Assembly: GCA_031553835.1 (NCBI GenBank)
Contig: JAVBKX010000016.1
Location: 186,001-250,000 of the forward strand
Length of the DNA stretch: 64,000 nt
Direction: 5' to 3'
Source of the DNA: JAVBKX01 sp031553835
GTDB taxonomy: Bacteria > Bacteroidota > Bacteroidia > Bacteroidales > Azobacteroidaceae
Position numbers and translations under genes: made by a program. Position 1 is the first letter of the stretch. Each line of letters begins with the position of its first letter. Below, in pieces: positions 25,539 through 34,872 of the stretch. The notes beneath the pieces are model-generated. The model saw only the letters and a list, made by a program, of their open reading frames with translations, made no database searches and had not been told where the DNA came from.

Positions 25539-26513
25539 ATGAAACAGTTTGCACTCCTTTTTATGGCCTCATTTGTTGTATGCAGTTGCTCTGCGCAGTC
25601 TGTAGATACAACTTCTTTGAAAATTCATCGATTTGATGAAGTGTTATATCAATATCTGGAAAACAGTGAAGATCGTATGGTCTATTCGGATGAATACAAG
25701 CCTTTTTTGGAGGTTTTTGGCAAACAAGTGCTTCGAATCGGGGCGACTGACTCGATCGGATTTGATGGACGTTTACATCAATTTTTTTCCGAGCCTGCAT
25801 TACATCAATTATATCAGGATGAACTGCGCCGGTTTGAGGTGATTGATGCATACGAAAAAGAGCTTGCGAGCGGAATTTCATTGTTGTTGACGGTATTTCC
25901 CGAACTTAAAAGCCCGACAGTGTATATGCATGTATCGGGATTAAATCAAAATGTGGTGGTAACCGATAGCCTGCTTTCTATTTCGGCTGATAAATACCTC
26001 GGATCGGAATACCCGTTGTATCGGGAGTTTTTTTATGACTATGAACGCCAACAGATGTCTCCCGACCGGATTGTGCCTGATTATTTGTTGGGTTTCCTGA
26101 TGGCTAATTTTCCTTTTGACGGTAACGAGGATGTGTTGTTGGACAGAATTGTGTATGAAGGCAAATTGCGGTATATTTTATCGCAGATCCTCTCTCAACG
26201 AGATGAATGGGAATATGTAGGATACACCAAAGAACAATACGAATGGTGCATGCAAAATCAATCCCGTATTTGGAAATCTATTCTTGAACATAAGCATTTA
26301 TATACGCCCGATTATTTAATCACTTCCCAATATTTGAAGCCGGCTCCTTATACAGCCTTTTTGCCTGCCGAATCGCCCGGAAGAGTAGGGATATGGCTTG
26401 GTTATCAAATTGTTGTGTCGCTAATGAAGCATCACCCTGAAATTCCGTTATCCGAATTAATGCAGATGAAAGATGCTCAGGAATTGTTAAAGTTATCGCG
26501 TTATAAAGGTTGA
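25539..26513 (+). CDS. GldB-like lipoprotein
   Basis: 324 residues. A lipoprotein signal ends in VVCSC, with Cys17 or a neighbouring Cys as the lipid anchor. The body resembles the gliding-motility protein GldB: HRFDEVLY, the middle TVYMHVSGLNQNVVV, and the C-terminal GRVGIWLGYQIV helix. Non-gliding Bacteroidales also carry such proteins, so gliding cannot be inferred; no other gld genes are here. It is probably anchored in the envelope. ATG at 25539, divergent from the operon on the left. Confidence 0.8.
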   Translation: MKQFALLFMASFVVCSCSAQSVDTTSLKIHRFDEVLYQYLENSEDRMVYSDEYKPFLEVFGKQVLRIGATDSIGFDGRLHQFFSEPALHQLYQDELRRFEVIDAYEKELASGISLLLTVFPELKSPTVYMHVSGLNQNVVVTDSLLSISADKYLGSEYPLYREFFYDYERQQMSPDRIVPDYLLGFLMANFPFDGNEDVLLDRIVYEGKLRYILSQILSQRDEWEYVGYTKEQYEWCMQNQSRIWKSILEHKHLYTPDYLITSQYLKPAPYTAFLPAESPGRVGIWLGYQIVVSLMKHHPEIPLSELMQMKDAQELLKLSRYKG

Positions 26514-26561
26514 TATGTAAAAAAAAATCCGTTTCTTTGCAGTGAAATTGGTAGCTGCATT

Positions 26562-27134
26562 ATGGAATATCTGTTTATATTTATTGCTGCTGTTTTTGTA
26601 AATAATATTGTACTGTCGCAATTCCTTGGTATTTGCCCTTTTTTGGGTGTTTCAAAGAAGATTGATACAGCAGTGGGGATGTCGGTTGCCGTCGCATTTG
26701 TGATGACGCTTGCTACCTTGGTTACTTTCCTTATTTACCATTATTTATTACTCCCTTTTGAGTTGGCCTTTATGCAAACGATTTGTTTCATCCTGGTCAT
26801 CGCTGCGCTTGTCCAAATGGTAGAAATCATCTTGAAAAAAGTATCGTCGGCCTTGTATCAGGCATTGGGCGTTTTTTTACCGCTGATCACTACCAATTGC
26901 GCCATTTTAGGCGTTGCTATTTTGGTTATACAAAAAGACTATTCATTGATTTCTTCCATAGTGTATGCTATTTCTACCGCCACAGGCTTTGGCCTGGCGC
27001 TCATTATTTTTTCCGGTATCAGGGAACAATTGTCATGGACTAAAGTTCCGAAAGCAATGAAAGGTACTCCCATTGCTTTGGTGACGGCAGGTATTTTAGC
27101 GATGGCATTTATGGGATTCAGCGGATTGATTTAA
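26562..27134 (+). CDS. rnfA: electron transport complex subunit RnfA
   Basis: A 190-residue membrane protein with six helices and the RnfA motifs LSQFLGICPFLGVS and LITTNCAILGVAIL; these hold the cysteines of the membrane 2Fe-2S site. RnfA belongs to the Rnf complex, which couples ferredoxin:NAD oxidoreduction to ion pumping. The other rnf genes are not upstream: a GldB-like gene is there instead. galE follows 31 nt later. The start is ATG 26562, after a TTTCTTTG box near 26531-26538. Confidence 0.93.
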   Translation: MEYLFIFIAAVFVNNIVLSQFLGICPFLGVSKKIDTAVGMSVAVAFVMTLATLVTFLIYHYLLLPFELAFMQTICFILVIAALVQMVEIILKKVSSALYQALGVFLPLITTNCAILGVAILVIQKDYSLISSIVYAISTATGFGLALIIFSGIREQLSWTKVPKAMKGTPIALVTAGILAMAFMGFSGLI

Positions 27135-27165
27135 TGAAATATTTTAATTTTTAATTTAATTATAC

Positions 27166-28185
27166 ATGGGCAAAATTTTAGTTACCGGAGGCGCCGGATA
27201 TATCGGTTCACATACTGTGGTGGAATTACAAAATGCAGGATATGAGGTGGTAATCGTAGATAATCTTTCTAATTCCAATGCTAATGTCATTGATGGAATA
27301 GAACGTATTACTCACATCCGTCCGGCTTTTGAGCAAGTAGATTGTAATGACATGGATGCGATGAAAAATGTTTTTGTAAAACACAAAGGCATTAAAGGGA
27401 TTATACATTTTGCTGCAAATAAAGCGGTGGGCGAATCAGTTCAAAAACCGTTATTATATTACAGGAACAATATTGTTTCTTTATTGAATATTCTGGATTT
27501 GATGCCCGAAAATGGGGTGGAGGGGCTGGTATTTTCTTCATCCTGTACCGTTTACGGACAACCGGATATCCTGCCGGTTACAGAGGGAGCGCCTATTAAA
27601 CCGGCTTTATCTCCTTATGGAAATACGAAACAAATCAATGAAGAAATTATCCGGGATGCTATTTACTCCGGTGTTCCATATAAGAGCATTATCTTGCGCT
27701 ACTTTAATCCGATTGGCGCGCATCCATCGGCAGAAATCGGTGAATTGCCTTTGGGTGTTCCTCAAAATTTAATTCCGTTTTTGACACAAACGGCGATTGG
27801 AAAACGGGAACAATTGAGCGTATTCGGTGATGATTATGAAACTCCTGACGGTTCTTGTATCCGGGATTATATCAATGTCGTGGATTTGTCAAAAGCGCAT
27901 GTGGTAGCAATTGATCGAATCCTGAATAAAAAAATCAAAAAAGATTGCGAAATATTTAATTTAGGAACAGGTACCGGCTTGTCGGTATTGGAACTGATTC
28001 ATGCTTTTGAAAAAGCTACCGGAGTAAAAGTAAACTATAAAATAGTTGGACGCAGGGAAGGTGATATCACCAAAGTCTGGGCTGATCCGGAATATGCTAA
28101 TAAAGAATTGGGCTGGACGGCCAAAGAAACGATTGAAGATACCCTGCGTTCGGCTTGGAAATGGCAGGTGAAAATAGGAAAATGA
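27166..28185 (+). CDS. galE: UDP-glucose 4-epimerase
   Basis: 339 residues of the extended SDR family. The NAD-binding motif is TGGAGYIGSH (residues 7-16). The catalytic Ser-Tyr-Lys set is SSSCTVYG then YGNTK. The substrate loop FNPIGAHPSAEIGE is typical of GalE. It interconverts UDP-glucose and UDP-galactose in the cytosol, for galactose use or surface glycans. The stop overlaps the start of the AI-2E family gene (ATGA). Confidence 0.95.
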   Translation: MGKILVTGGAGYIGSHTVVELQNAGYEVVIVDNLSNSNANVIDGIERITHIRPAFEQVDCNDMDAMKNVFVKHKGIKGIIHFAANKAVGESVQKPLLYYRNNIVSLLNILDLMPENGVEGLVFSSSCTVYGQPDILPVTEGAPIKPALSPYGNTKQINEEIIRDAIYSGVPYKSIILRYFNPIGAHPSAEIGELPLGVPQNLIPFLTQTAIGKREQLSVFGDDYETPDGSCIRDYINVVDLSKAHVVAIDRILNKKIKKDCEIFNLGTGTGLSVLELIHAFEKATGVKVNYKIVGRREGDITKVWADPEYANKELGWTAKETIEDTLRSAWKWQVKIGK

Positions 28186-29186
28186 CAGGAAGGGAACTAA
28201 ATCAAGGAATAAAGCAGGTTTGCTTTGTTGTTTTGCTTATTGGGTTAGCGGCTCTGGTAATACTCGAACTGGATTATTTTATCAGTTCGATATTAGGAGC
28301 CTTTACCATTTATATGTTGTTGAGAAAACCTCATCAGTGGCTATTGTCGAAAGGATGGAATAAGTCCTTGGCGACTACTATCCTTTTGTCTGTCACCATA
28401 TTAATGGTTTTTATACTCGGAGTGGGGATGGTGGGTATGTTGTACAACAAACTACGCGGTTTTCATCCGCAGATGGTTATGGATAACGTTAATGCTATTC
28501 ATGATTTTGTATTGCGACATACGGGATATAATATTTTTTCTCCCGAGATGGTGAATAAAGCGATACAACAAGCAAGCCAGATGTTGCCGAATGTCTTTTC
28601 CACCACAGGAAATATTGTGATGAATAGCATCATGATGATTTTCCTCCTGTTTTTTATGTTACAGTCGAGCCGGCAGATGGAGTTGATGATCGAGAATAAT
28701 TTGCCGTTAACTAAAAATAGCATCAGGTTATTGAAGAATGAAACTCAGAACATGGTGGTTAGCAATGCTATCGGAATCCCTGTTATTATTATTGGCCAGG
28801 GAGTTGTGGCCGGGATTGCGTATTGGTTGTTAGGCGCCGGAGATCCGATTGTCTGGGGAATGTTGACTGGGATAGCCGGAATCATTCCGATTGTCGGTAC
28901 AGCCGGCGTATGGTTTCCATTGGCTGTAAATCTGATGATTAATGGCCAGGTTTGGCAAGGCATTGTGTTGATTGTGTATGGCATATTAATAGTTGCCAGC
29001 GTAGATAATGTTTTCCGGATGGTATTTATGAAAAAATATGCCAATGTACACCCTTTGATTACAGTTTTTGGTATTATTTTGGGCATGAATTTGTTCGGTT
29101 TTTGGGGGATAATTTTTGGCCCACTGGTTTTTTCCGGTTTTTTAGTACTGCTTAAAATATATAAAAACGAATACCTTACAGATTGA
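28182..29186 (+). CDS. AI-2E family transporter-like permease
   Basis: From the ATG at 28182 it has 334 residues and six to eight membrane helices, with the family core GMLTGIAGIIPIVGT and the C-terminal PLITVFGIILGMNLFG. The family (TqsA/PerM-like) includes exporters of autoinducer-2 and of sodium ions; the substrate here is unknown. Translationally coupled to galE by a four-base overlap. A longer frame from 28155 lies inside galE. Confidence 0.88.
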   Translation: MTGRELNQGIKQVCFVVLLIGLAALVILELDYFISSILGAFTIYMLLRKPHQWLLSKGWNKSLATTILLSVTILMVFILGVGMVGMLYNKLRGFHPQMVMDNVNAIHDFVLRHTGYNIFSPEMVNKAIQQASQMLPNVFSTTGNIVMNSIMMIFLLFFMLQSSRQMELMIENNLPLTKNSIRLLKNETQNMVVSNAIGIPVIIIGQGVVAGIAYWLLGAGDPIVWGMLTGIAGIIPIVGTAGVWFPLAVNLMINGQVWQGIVLIVYGILIVASVDNVFRMVFMKKYANVHPLITVFGIILGMNLFGFWGIIFGPLVFSGFLVLLKIYKNEYLTD

Positions 29187-29207
29187 AAATTTGATGTTTA
29201 TGTAGAT

Positions 29208-29291
29208 ATGCATACGGGGCGGCCGGTACCTTTCGGCTGCTTCCGGTCTTTCCTCGATGCACTGCGTATCTTCTTCTGTGCAAATGGCTGA
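29208..29291 (+). other. GC-rich island with a 27-codon frame
   Basis: In the 202-base gap before the efflux operon, 29208-29291 encodes a 27-residue frame (MHTGRPVPFGCFRSFLD then ALRIFFCANG). The minus strand is open across it as well. The stretch 29214-29270 is much richer in G and C than its surroundings. It could be a relic, a structured RNA or a small peptide; I cannot decide. The rest of the gap (29292-29388) is AT-rich and probably holds the efflux promoter. Confidence 0.25.
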
Positions 29292-29388
29292 ATGAACCGC
29301 CAGCGACTCTTATTTTACAACTTTTTTTATAGCGTTTTTGTTGTTATATAAAATTTGTGGATTACCAAATCAACATAATTAAGAAACA

Positions 29389-30444
29389 ATGAAAAATGTA
29401 CTATTTCTTATTCTGATAGGTGGTTTATTCATATTCTTATTGTCGTGTCAGGAAAAATCGCACGACAAAATCATTCGTCCTGTAAAAACAATGAAAGTGG
29501 GCAAAAGCACATGGGAAGGTAAAATATTTCCAGGCTATGCTGAAGCAGAAGAATATGCTTACCTGACTTTCAGAGTGGGCGGAATGTTGTTACATTTTGA
29601 TTTGCAGGAAGGACAGGATTTGAAAGCCGGAGAATTGGTGGGAAGCATTGACCCGCACGATTATAACCTGAAATTAGCTTCGACTAAGGCGAATTTCTTG
29701 CAGGCCCGGTCGCAGGCGGAGCGGTATCAACGGTTGTATGGAAAAAATGCCGTTTCGAAACAGGAGTATGAAATTGCGCAGGCAACGTATGAAAATACGA
29801 AATCGGTCTATAAGCAAGCGTTAGACGATGTGTCATACACCCGGCTTATCGCTCCTTTTTCTGGAAATGTTGAAAAAAAATATGTCGAAAATCATCAACA
29901 AGTCGCGGCCGGAGAAAAAATTATCAAACTGAATAATCCTCTGAAAATACAATTCCGGTTTATTATTCCCGAGACAAATGCGCGGTATCTCCATAAAAAT
30001 GCCGAATGCAGTGTGGAATTAGATGTGGAAAAAGGCGTTTTTTACAAAGCAAAGGTAAAAGAAGTGATTTCTTCGTCGGTTGGAGGATCCGGCGTTCCTG
30101 TGATTGTTGCGATAGATGACAAAAACTATGATCCGGCCAAAGTGAAAGTGATGCCGGGTTATGCCTGTAATGTGAGAATCGATTCGAAAACGGATGCCAA
30201 TGGACACGCTTTGATTACGATTCCTCTTATTTGTATTTATACTGACCCTGAATCCGGTAAAAGATATGTTTGGAAGGTGGACGAATCGCAGTTGGTAGTG
30301 CATAAAGTACTGGTTGAAACCGGCGAACTTTCCGGTGAAAAGGATATAATCATTCTGTCCGGATTGCAGGAAGGCGATCGTATTGTAACTGCCGGTGTGA
30401 CTATGTTATCGGAAGGCGAACATGTCAAAATCATCGAATCATGA
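29389..30444 (+). CDS. RND efflux periplasmic adaptor, lipoprotein
   Basis: 351 residues. The lipoprotein signal ends in FLLSC (Cys20). The adaptor order is a short beta-barrel strand, a lipoyl half-motif (LRVGGML-like region GGMLLHFDLQEGQDLKAG), a helical hairpin at about 95-140, then the return half and the membrane-proximal domain ending DRIVTAGVTMLSEGEHV. It bridges pump and TolC in the periplasm. Overlaps the pump gene by ATGA. First gene of the efflux operon; no regulator gene is adjacent. Confidence 0.92.
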   Translation: MKNVLFLILIGGLFIFLLSCQEKSHDKIIRPVKTMKVGKSTWEGKIFPGYAEAEEYAYLTFRVGGMLLHFDLQEGQDLKAGELVGSIDPHDYNLKLASTKANFLQARSQAERYQRLYGKNAVSKQEYEIAQATYENTKSVYKQALDDVSYTRLIAPFSGNVEKKYVENHQQVAAGEKIIKLNNPLKIQFRFIIPETNARYLHKNAECSVELDVEKGVFYKAKVKEVISSSVGGSGVPVIVAIDDKNYDPAKVKVMPGYACNVRIDSKTDANGHALITIPLICIYTDPESGKRYVWKVDESQLVVHKVLVETGELSGEKDIIILSGLQEGDRIVTAGVTMLSEGEHVKIIES

Positions 30445-33400
30445 ATCTCGCAAAGTTTTCATTGGATAATAAGTTGGTGATTTATTTCTTTTTGGTTCTT
30501 TTTACCTTGGGCGGAATCATTGCTTTTGATAAATTACCCAAGAAAGAAGATGCTCCATTTGTGATGAAACAAGCAGTATTGGTGTGCCAGTATCCGGGAG
30601 CAACCGCCGAAGAGGTGGAGCAACAAATAACTACTGTGATCGAACGTGAAATTCAAACAATGCCGAATGTCAGAAGGATAAAAGGCGAGTCGTATGCCGG
30701 TTACTGTTACATCAATATCGAATTACTTCCCGGAACTAATCCGGCAGTGATGAGTCAGATGTGGGATGAGTTACGGAAAAAGATTTATAATCTCCAACCC
30801 AAATTGCCTGAGGGAGCAGGCGATATCGTCGTGAATGATGATTTTGGAGATGTGTATGGGATTTATTTCGGACTGACGGCCGATGATGGCATTTCTTATC
30901 GGGAATTAAGGGATAAGGCCGAAGAGATTAAAACCAAACTGACTCCTTTGGATGGCGTACGGAAAATCACTACGGTAGGCGAACAAACCGAGGTGGTAAA
31001 TGTATTTATTCCTTCTGATCGATTGTCTCATGTGGGAATTTCTCCCAATGATGTGATTCAAACATTGAACCAGCAAAATAAAGAAGTGGCTGTAGGAACA
31101 AAAGAAGTCGGTGCATTAAGCATTAATATCATCGCACAGGCTACTTTTCAATCCATTGAAGACATCCGGCAACAATTGATCAAAACATCGACGGGAGGAA
31201 TGGTTCGATTGGGGGATATCGCAACCGTGGAAAGAGGATATTACGAGCCATCGCCATCAATGCTGCGGATCAACGGCAAAAAAGCAGTTGGTATTGCTAT
31301 CGCTTCCGCTCAGGACAAGGATGTTGTGAAAGCCGGACGGCTGGTGCGGCAGGTGATTAATGAAAGCATTTTGCCTGAATTACCTTATGGATATGAACTG
31401 GTCGAATTATATCCGGAAGATACCATTGCAGCTCAGGCGAATAATGATTTTATTGTCAATTTATTAGTTTCGGTTTTTGTAGTTGTTTTCTTGCTGTTTT
31501 TCTTTTATAAATTCCGGACAACGGCGCTGATTTGTACAGCCTTGTTGTTTTGTATTGCAGCAACATTATTTGTGATGCAGTATTTCGGTACAGGATTGAA
31601 CCGTTCGTCTTTGGCGGCCTTTATTATAGCCATGGGAATGTTGGTTGATAATGCAATTGTGGTGGCTGATAATGCGAAAAACAATATCAAGCGGGGAATG
31701 TCGCGTCGGCAGGCATTAATAGAAGGGGCAACCAAGCCGATGTGGGGATTATTGGGAGCGACCTGTATTGGTATTATTTCATTTTTGCCGCTTTATACTG
31801 CTGACTCTGCTGCTGCCGAAATTGTACATCCTTTATTTGTGGTATTGGCGCTTTCATTAGCTTTTAGCTGGTTGTTTGCCTTGACTCAAACCACGACTTT
31901 TGGCGATTTTATGTTACAGGAAAATAAAGGAAAAGCCATCCATGATCCCTACAATACTAAAATATACAGTCAATTCGAAAATATCCTTCGGGCATTGATC
32001 AAATATCGTAAAACGTCATTAACCAGTGTCGTGATTTTATTAATAGTCTCGCTGGTCGTAATGAAAATGTTTCCGTCCAATTTTTTCCCCTTTATGGATA
32101 AACCCTACTTCCGGGCTGATTTGTTTTTACCCGATGGTTATAATATAAATGGTACTTCAAAAGAGTTGAAAGATATTGAGAATCATTTCTTAAAGCACTC
32201 CGGTGTGCAAACGCTTTCCACATCATTCGGCAATTCTCATCCCCGCTATTATTTGGCGAGTACAAGTTACAGCATGAGACCCAATTTCGCCAATGTATTG
32301 GTACAAGTGAGAAATAGTGATTCTGTTGCATTGATCGAGCAGGAATTTTATAACTATGTAAGGCAGAATCATCCGAATATTATTTGCAGGTCTTCACTTT
32401 TCAAACTGTCGCTGCCAACCGAAGGCGCTATTGAAATTACTTTCAGCGGAGATCGCTTTGATTCATTACAAACGATAGCAGACCGGGCGATGAATTGGAT
32501 TCGGAGCGAAGAGCTTCCGGTGGAATTTTTGAGAACGAACTGGGGGAGTCTGATTCCGACTTATGTGCCGCATTTTTCTGAAGAAAAAGGCGGACGATTG
32601 GGTGTGAGCCGGCTAAATGTGGCGCAAAGTCTGGGTCTTTCTACTAACGGAATGCCTTTAGGGATCTATCGGGAACGTGATCTTTCACTTCCTGTATTAT
32701 TGAAAGATGCTAATATCAATTCATTGCAGTTGAATCAAATGAAAACGCTTCCGGTTTTCAATCAACAGGGAAATCCTTATATTTTGGAACAAGTGTTGGA
32801 TAGTTTTCAGTTGTCTTTTCAATATAATATGCTTTGGCATTTTCAACGGGAACGGACGATTATAGTAAGAATGGATCCGGTGAGGGGAAATAATACCAAT
32901 GCCACCTTTCGCGCCGTTTGGAATTTAATGAATGACAAAATGCAAATGCCGGAAGGGTATGCAATGTCGTATCTGGGCGAACAGGATGCTCAGGATCAGG
33001 CTAATAGTTCTATCAATGCAGGAATGCCCATGGCATTGATCCTTATCTTTTTAGTTTTATTACTCTTATTTCGGAACTATAAATCTCCGCTGGCCATCAT
33101 GGCCATGATTCCGCTTATTTTTGTCGGAGTGGTCGTCGGATTATTGGCTTTAGGAAAAGACTTTGACTTTTTTAGTTTACTTGGTTTATTAGGGTTGGTC
33201 GGAATGAATGTGAAGAGCGCCGTTATTTTAGTCGATGAAATCGTATTGCAGGAGAAGGAAGGCCGGGCGCCGCTCGATTCGGTTATCTATGCTGCTAAAA
33301 CCAGGTTGATCCCGGTTTCTACAGGAGCTGCGGCTACCATAGTCGGCATGATTCCTCTGTTGGGAGACGCTATGTTTGGCGGAATGGCTGCCACTATTAT

Positions 33401-33527
33401 GGGTGGATTGTTGATGGCTACTATTCTGACCATATTAATTTTGCCGGTTACCTATTCTGCGATTTACAAAATAAAATATGAAACAAATGATTATAAAACA
33501 CAAAGGCACGAAGACACAAAGAAATGA
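30441..33527 (+). CDS. RND efflux pump, inner-membrane permease
   Basis: 1028 residues of the AcrB/HAE type: membrane helix 1 at about 12-30, two large periplasmic loops, and central transmembrane motifs with the proton-relay Asp pair in MGMLVDNAIVVADNA and the second-half motif GLVGMNVKSAVILVDE. It exports drugs or other amphiphiles with proton uptake. The last ten residues (KTQRHEDTKK) and the stop codon are encoded by an intergenic repeat, so the original C-terminus has been replaced or extended. Confidence 0.95.
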   Translation: MNLAKFSLDNKLVIYFFLVLFTLGGIIAFDKLPKKEDAPFVMKQAVLVCQYPGATAEEVEQQITTVIEREIQTMPNVRRIKGESYAGYCYINIELLPGTNPAVMSQMWDELRKKIYNLQPKLPEGAGDIVVNDDFGDVYGIYFGLTADDGISYRELRDKAEEIKTKLTPLDGVRKITTVGEQTEVVNVFIPSDRLSHVGISPNDVIQTLNQQNKEVAVGTKEVGALSINIIAQATFQSIEDIRQQLIKTSTGGMVRLGDIATVERGYYEPSPSMLRINGKKAVGIAIASAQDKDVVKAGRLVRQVINESILPELPYGYELVELYPEDTIAAQANNDFIVNLLVSVFVVVFLLFFFYKFRTTALICTALLFCIAATLFVMQYFGTGLNRSSLAAFIIAMGMLVDNAIVVADNAKNNIKRGMSRRQALIEGATKPMWGLLGATCIGIISFLPLYTADSAAAEIVHPLFVVLALSLAFSWLFALTQTTTFGDFMLQENKGKAIHDPYNTKIYSQFENILRALIKYRKTSLTSVVILLIVSLVVMKMFPSNFFPFMDKPYFRADLFLPDGYNINGTSKELKDIENHFLKHSGVQTLSTSFGNSHPRYYLASTSYSMRPNFANVLVQVRNSDSVALIEQEFYNYVRQNHPNIICRSSLFKLSLPTEGAIEITFSGDRFDSLQTIADRAMNWIRSEELPVEFLRTNWGSLIPTYVPHFSEEKGGRLGVSRLNVAQSLGLSTNGMPLGIYRERDLSLPVLLKDANINSLQLNQMKTLPVFNQQGNPYILEQVLDSFQLSFQYNMLWHFQRERTIIVRMDPVRGNNTNATFRAVWNLMNDKMQMPEGYAMSYLGEQDAQDQANSSINAGMPMALILIFLVLLLLFRNYKSPLAIMAMIPLIFVGVVVGLLALGKDFDFFSLLGLLGLVGMNVKSAVILVDEIVLQEKEGRAPLDSVIYAAKTRLIPVSTGAAATIVGMIPLLGDAMFGGMAATIMGGLLMATILTILILPVTYSAIYKIKYETNDYKTQRHEDTKK

Positions 33528-33570
33528 AAAATGAAGAATTAAAAATAAAAACCTTGTGCCTTCGTGTTTC
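33496..33570. repeat. ACACAAAG/GCACGAAG repeat hairpin spanning the pump stop codon
   Basis: The left arm at 33496-33521 consists of the words ACACAAAG, GCACGAAG and ACACAAAG. The inverted arm at 33553-33570 contains CTTGTGCCTTCGTGTTT, pairing over 17 positions with two non-Watson-Crick pairs. The pump stop codon (33525-33527) lies next to the left arm. Same word family as 23857-23920. Confidence 0.8.
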
Positions 33571-33583
33571 AAAAAAAACATAT

Positions 33584-34864
33584 ATGAAACGATTGATTTT
33601 ATATAGTCTCATAATCAGTTGGACATGCAATCTTTTATACGCACAGACCGAATTGTCCCTTGATGATTACAAAGCCGGTGTGTTGGCTTATAATCAGGAT
33701 ATTAAAATTGCTCAACAAACTATTTTGGCTGCAAAGGATGTCGCGAAGGAAATCAGAACAGCTTATTTTCCTCAAATAGACGGAACAGCATCTTATGGGT
33801 ACGATTTTAATCCTCCTGTACTATCGTTAAACGGTATGAATTTGAAATTAAAATCACCCGGCTGGAATGCCGGAGGACAATTAATGCAGAATATTTATAC
33901 CGGAGGCAAATTGTCGGCTGAGTACAATTCGGCTAAAATTCAACAGGATATTGCTGATTTAATGGAAGATCTTTCTGTTGATAATATTTCTTATACGGCA
34001 GAATTAACCTATTGGAACGCTGTGGCCAGTAAAGCGTATTGGGATGCAGCCATGCAATATGCAGGTATTCTCAACAGTTTGTATAATATCGTTCAGACAC
34101 GCTACGAAGATGGCCTGATCAGTAAAATGGACGTGCTGAAAGTGGAAACCAGTCTGAAAGAGGCTGATTATCAGGTTTCGAAGGCCCTACAGGCATTTGA
34201 TAATAATTGCATCATCCTCAATGTATTGATGGGAAAATCTCCGGAGAATGGTTTATTACTAACGGATTCTTTGTCCATAGGAGAATCGGTTGGCATTGAT
34301 TTGATTTCGTATGACGATGTGTTGCAGCGCCGCCCTGATTTTTTAGTAAAAACAAAGGAAATCGACTTGCAAAAACAACAAGGCCGGATCGAAAACAGTG
34401 AATTTTTACCGAAAATCTATGCCGGCGGAAGTTTGGGATATGGAACATTAGTACTTAATCTGGATAACACTACCATCTGGAGTCCCCGGCTATTTGCGAA
34501 TATCAGCATCCCGCTTTTCCATTGGGGACAAAGCAGGTATAGCCATAATCGAAATAAAGCTTTGGTTATTGCTAAAGAATTGGATCAGAGTCTTATGGCA
34601 GATGAAATAAAAAAAGAATTGAGTACAGCCCTTAACAATCTGGCAGAAACCGCCAAACAAATCGAAATATCTAAAGATAATTTAGACGTTGCACAAGAAA
34701 GTCTGGATTTGCATACATTCAGCTATGAAGAAGGGAAAGCGTCGATTTTAGATGTGCAGTCCGTGCAATTATCGTGGTTGCAGGCTTATGCTAATGTAAT
34801 ACAGTCTTATCTCAATAATAAATTGGCAGTGGCGTTGTATAGGAAAGTGGTGTCGGAACCGTAA
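33584..34864 (+). CDS. TolC-family outer-membrane efflux protein
   Basis: From the ATG at 33584 it has 426 residues: a signal peptide to about residue 21 (SLIISWTCNLLYA), then the two-fold repeated TolC layout with long helices and barrel strands (QNIYTGGKLSAEYNSAK; the second copy ends near EEGKASILDVQSVQL). It completes a tripartite adaptor-pump-TolC set. A frame from 33524 starts inside the repeat and is rejected. There is no ribosome-binding site of the Shine-Dalgarno type. Confidence 0.93.
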   Translation: MKRLILYSLIISWTCNLLYAQTELSLDDYKAGVLAYNQDIKIAQQTILAAKDVAKEIRTAYFPQIDGTASYGYDFNPPVLSLNGMNLKLKSPGWNAGGQLMQNIYTGGKLSAEYNSAKIQQDIADLMEDLSVDNISYTAELTYWNAVASKAYWDAAMQYAGILNSLYNIVQTRYEDGLISKMDVLKVETSLKEADYQVSKALQAFDNNCIILNVLMGKSPENGLLLTDSLSIGESVGIDLISYDDVLQRRPDFLVKTKEIDLQKQQGRIENSEFLPKIYAGGSLGYGTLVLNLDNTTIWSPRLFANISIPLFHWGQSRYSHNRNKALVIAKELDQSLMADEIKKELSTALNNLAETAKQIEISKDNLDVAQESLDLHTFSYEEGKASILDVQSVQLSWLQAYANVIQSYLNNKLAVALYRKVVSEP

Positions 34865-34872
34865 TGCTATTT

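Noticed and set aside
33524..33583. TolC start inside the repeat
   Set aside because: It would place 20 repeat-derived residues before a normal signal peptide.
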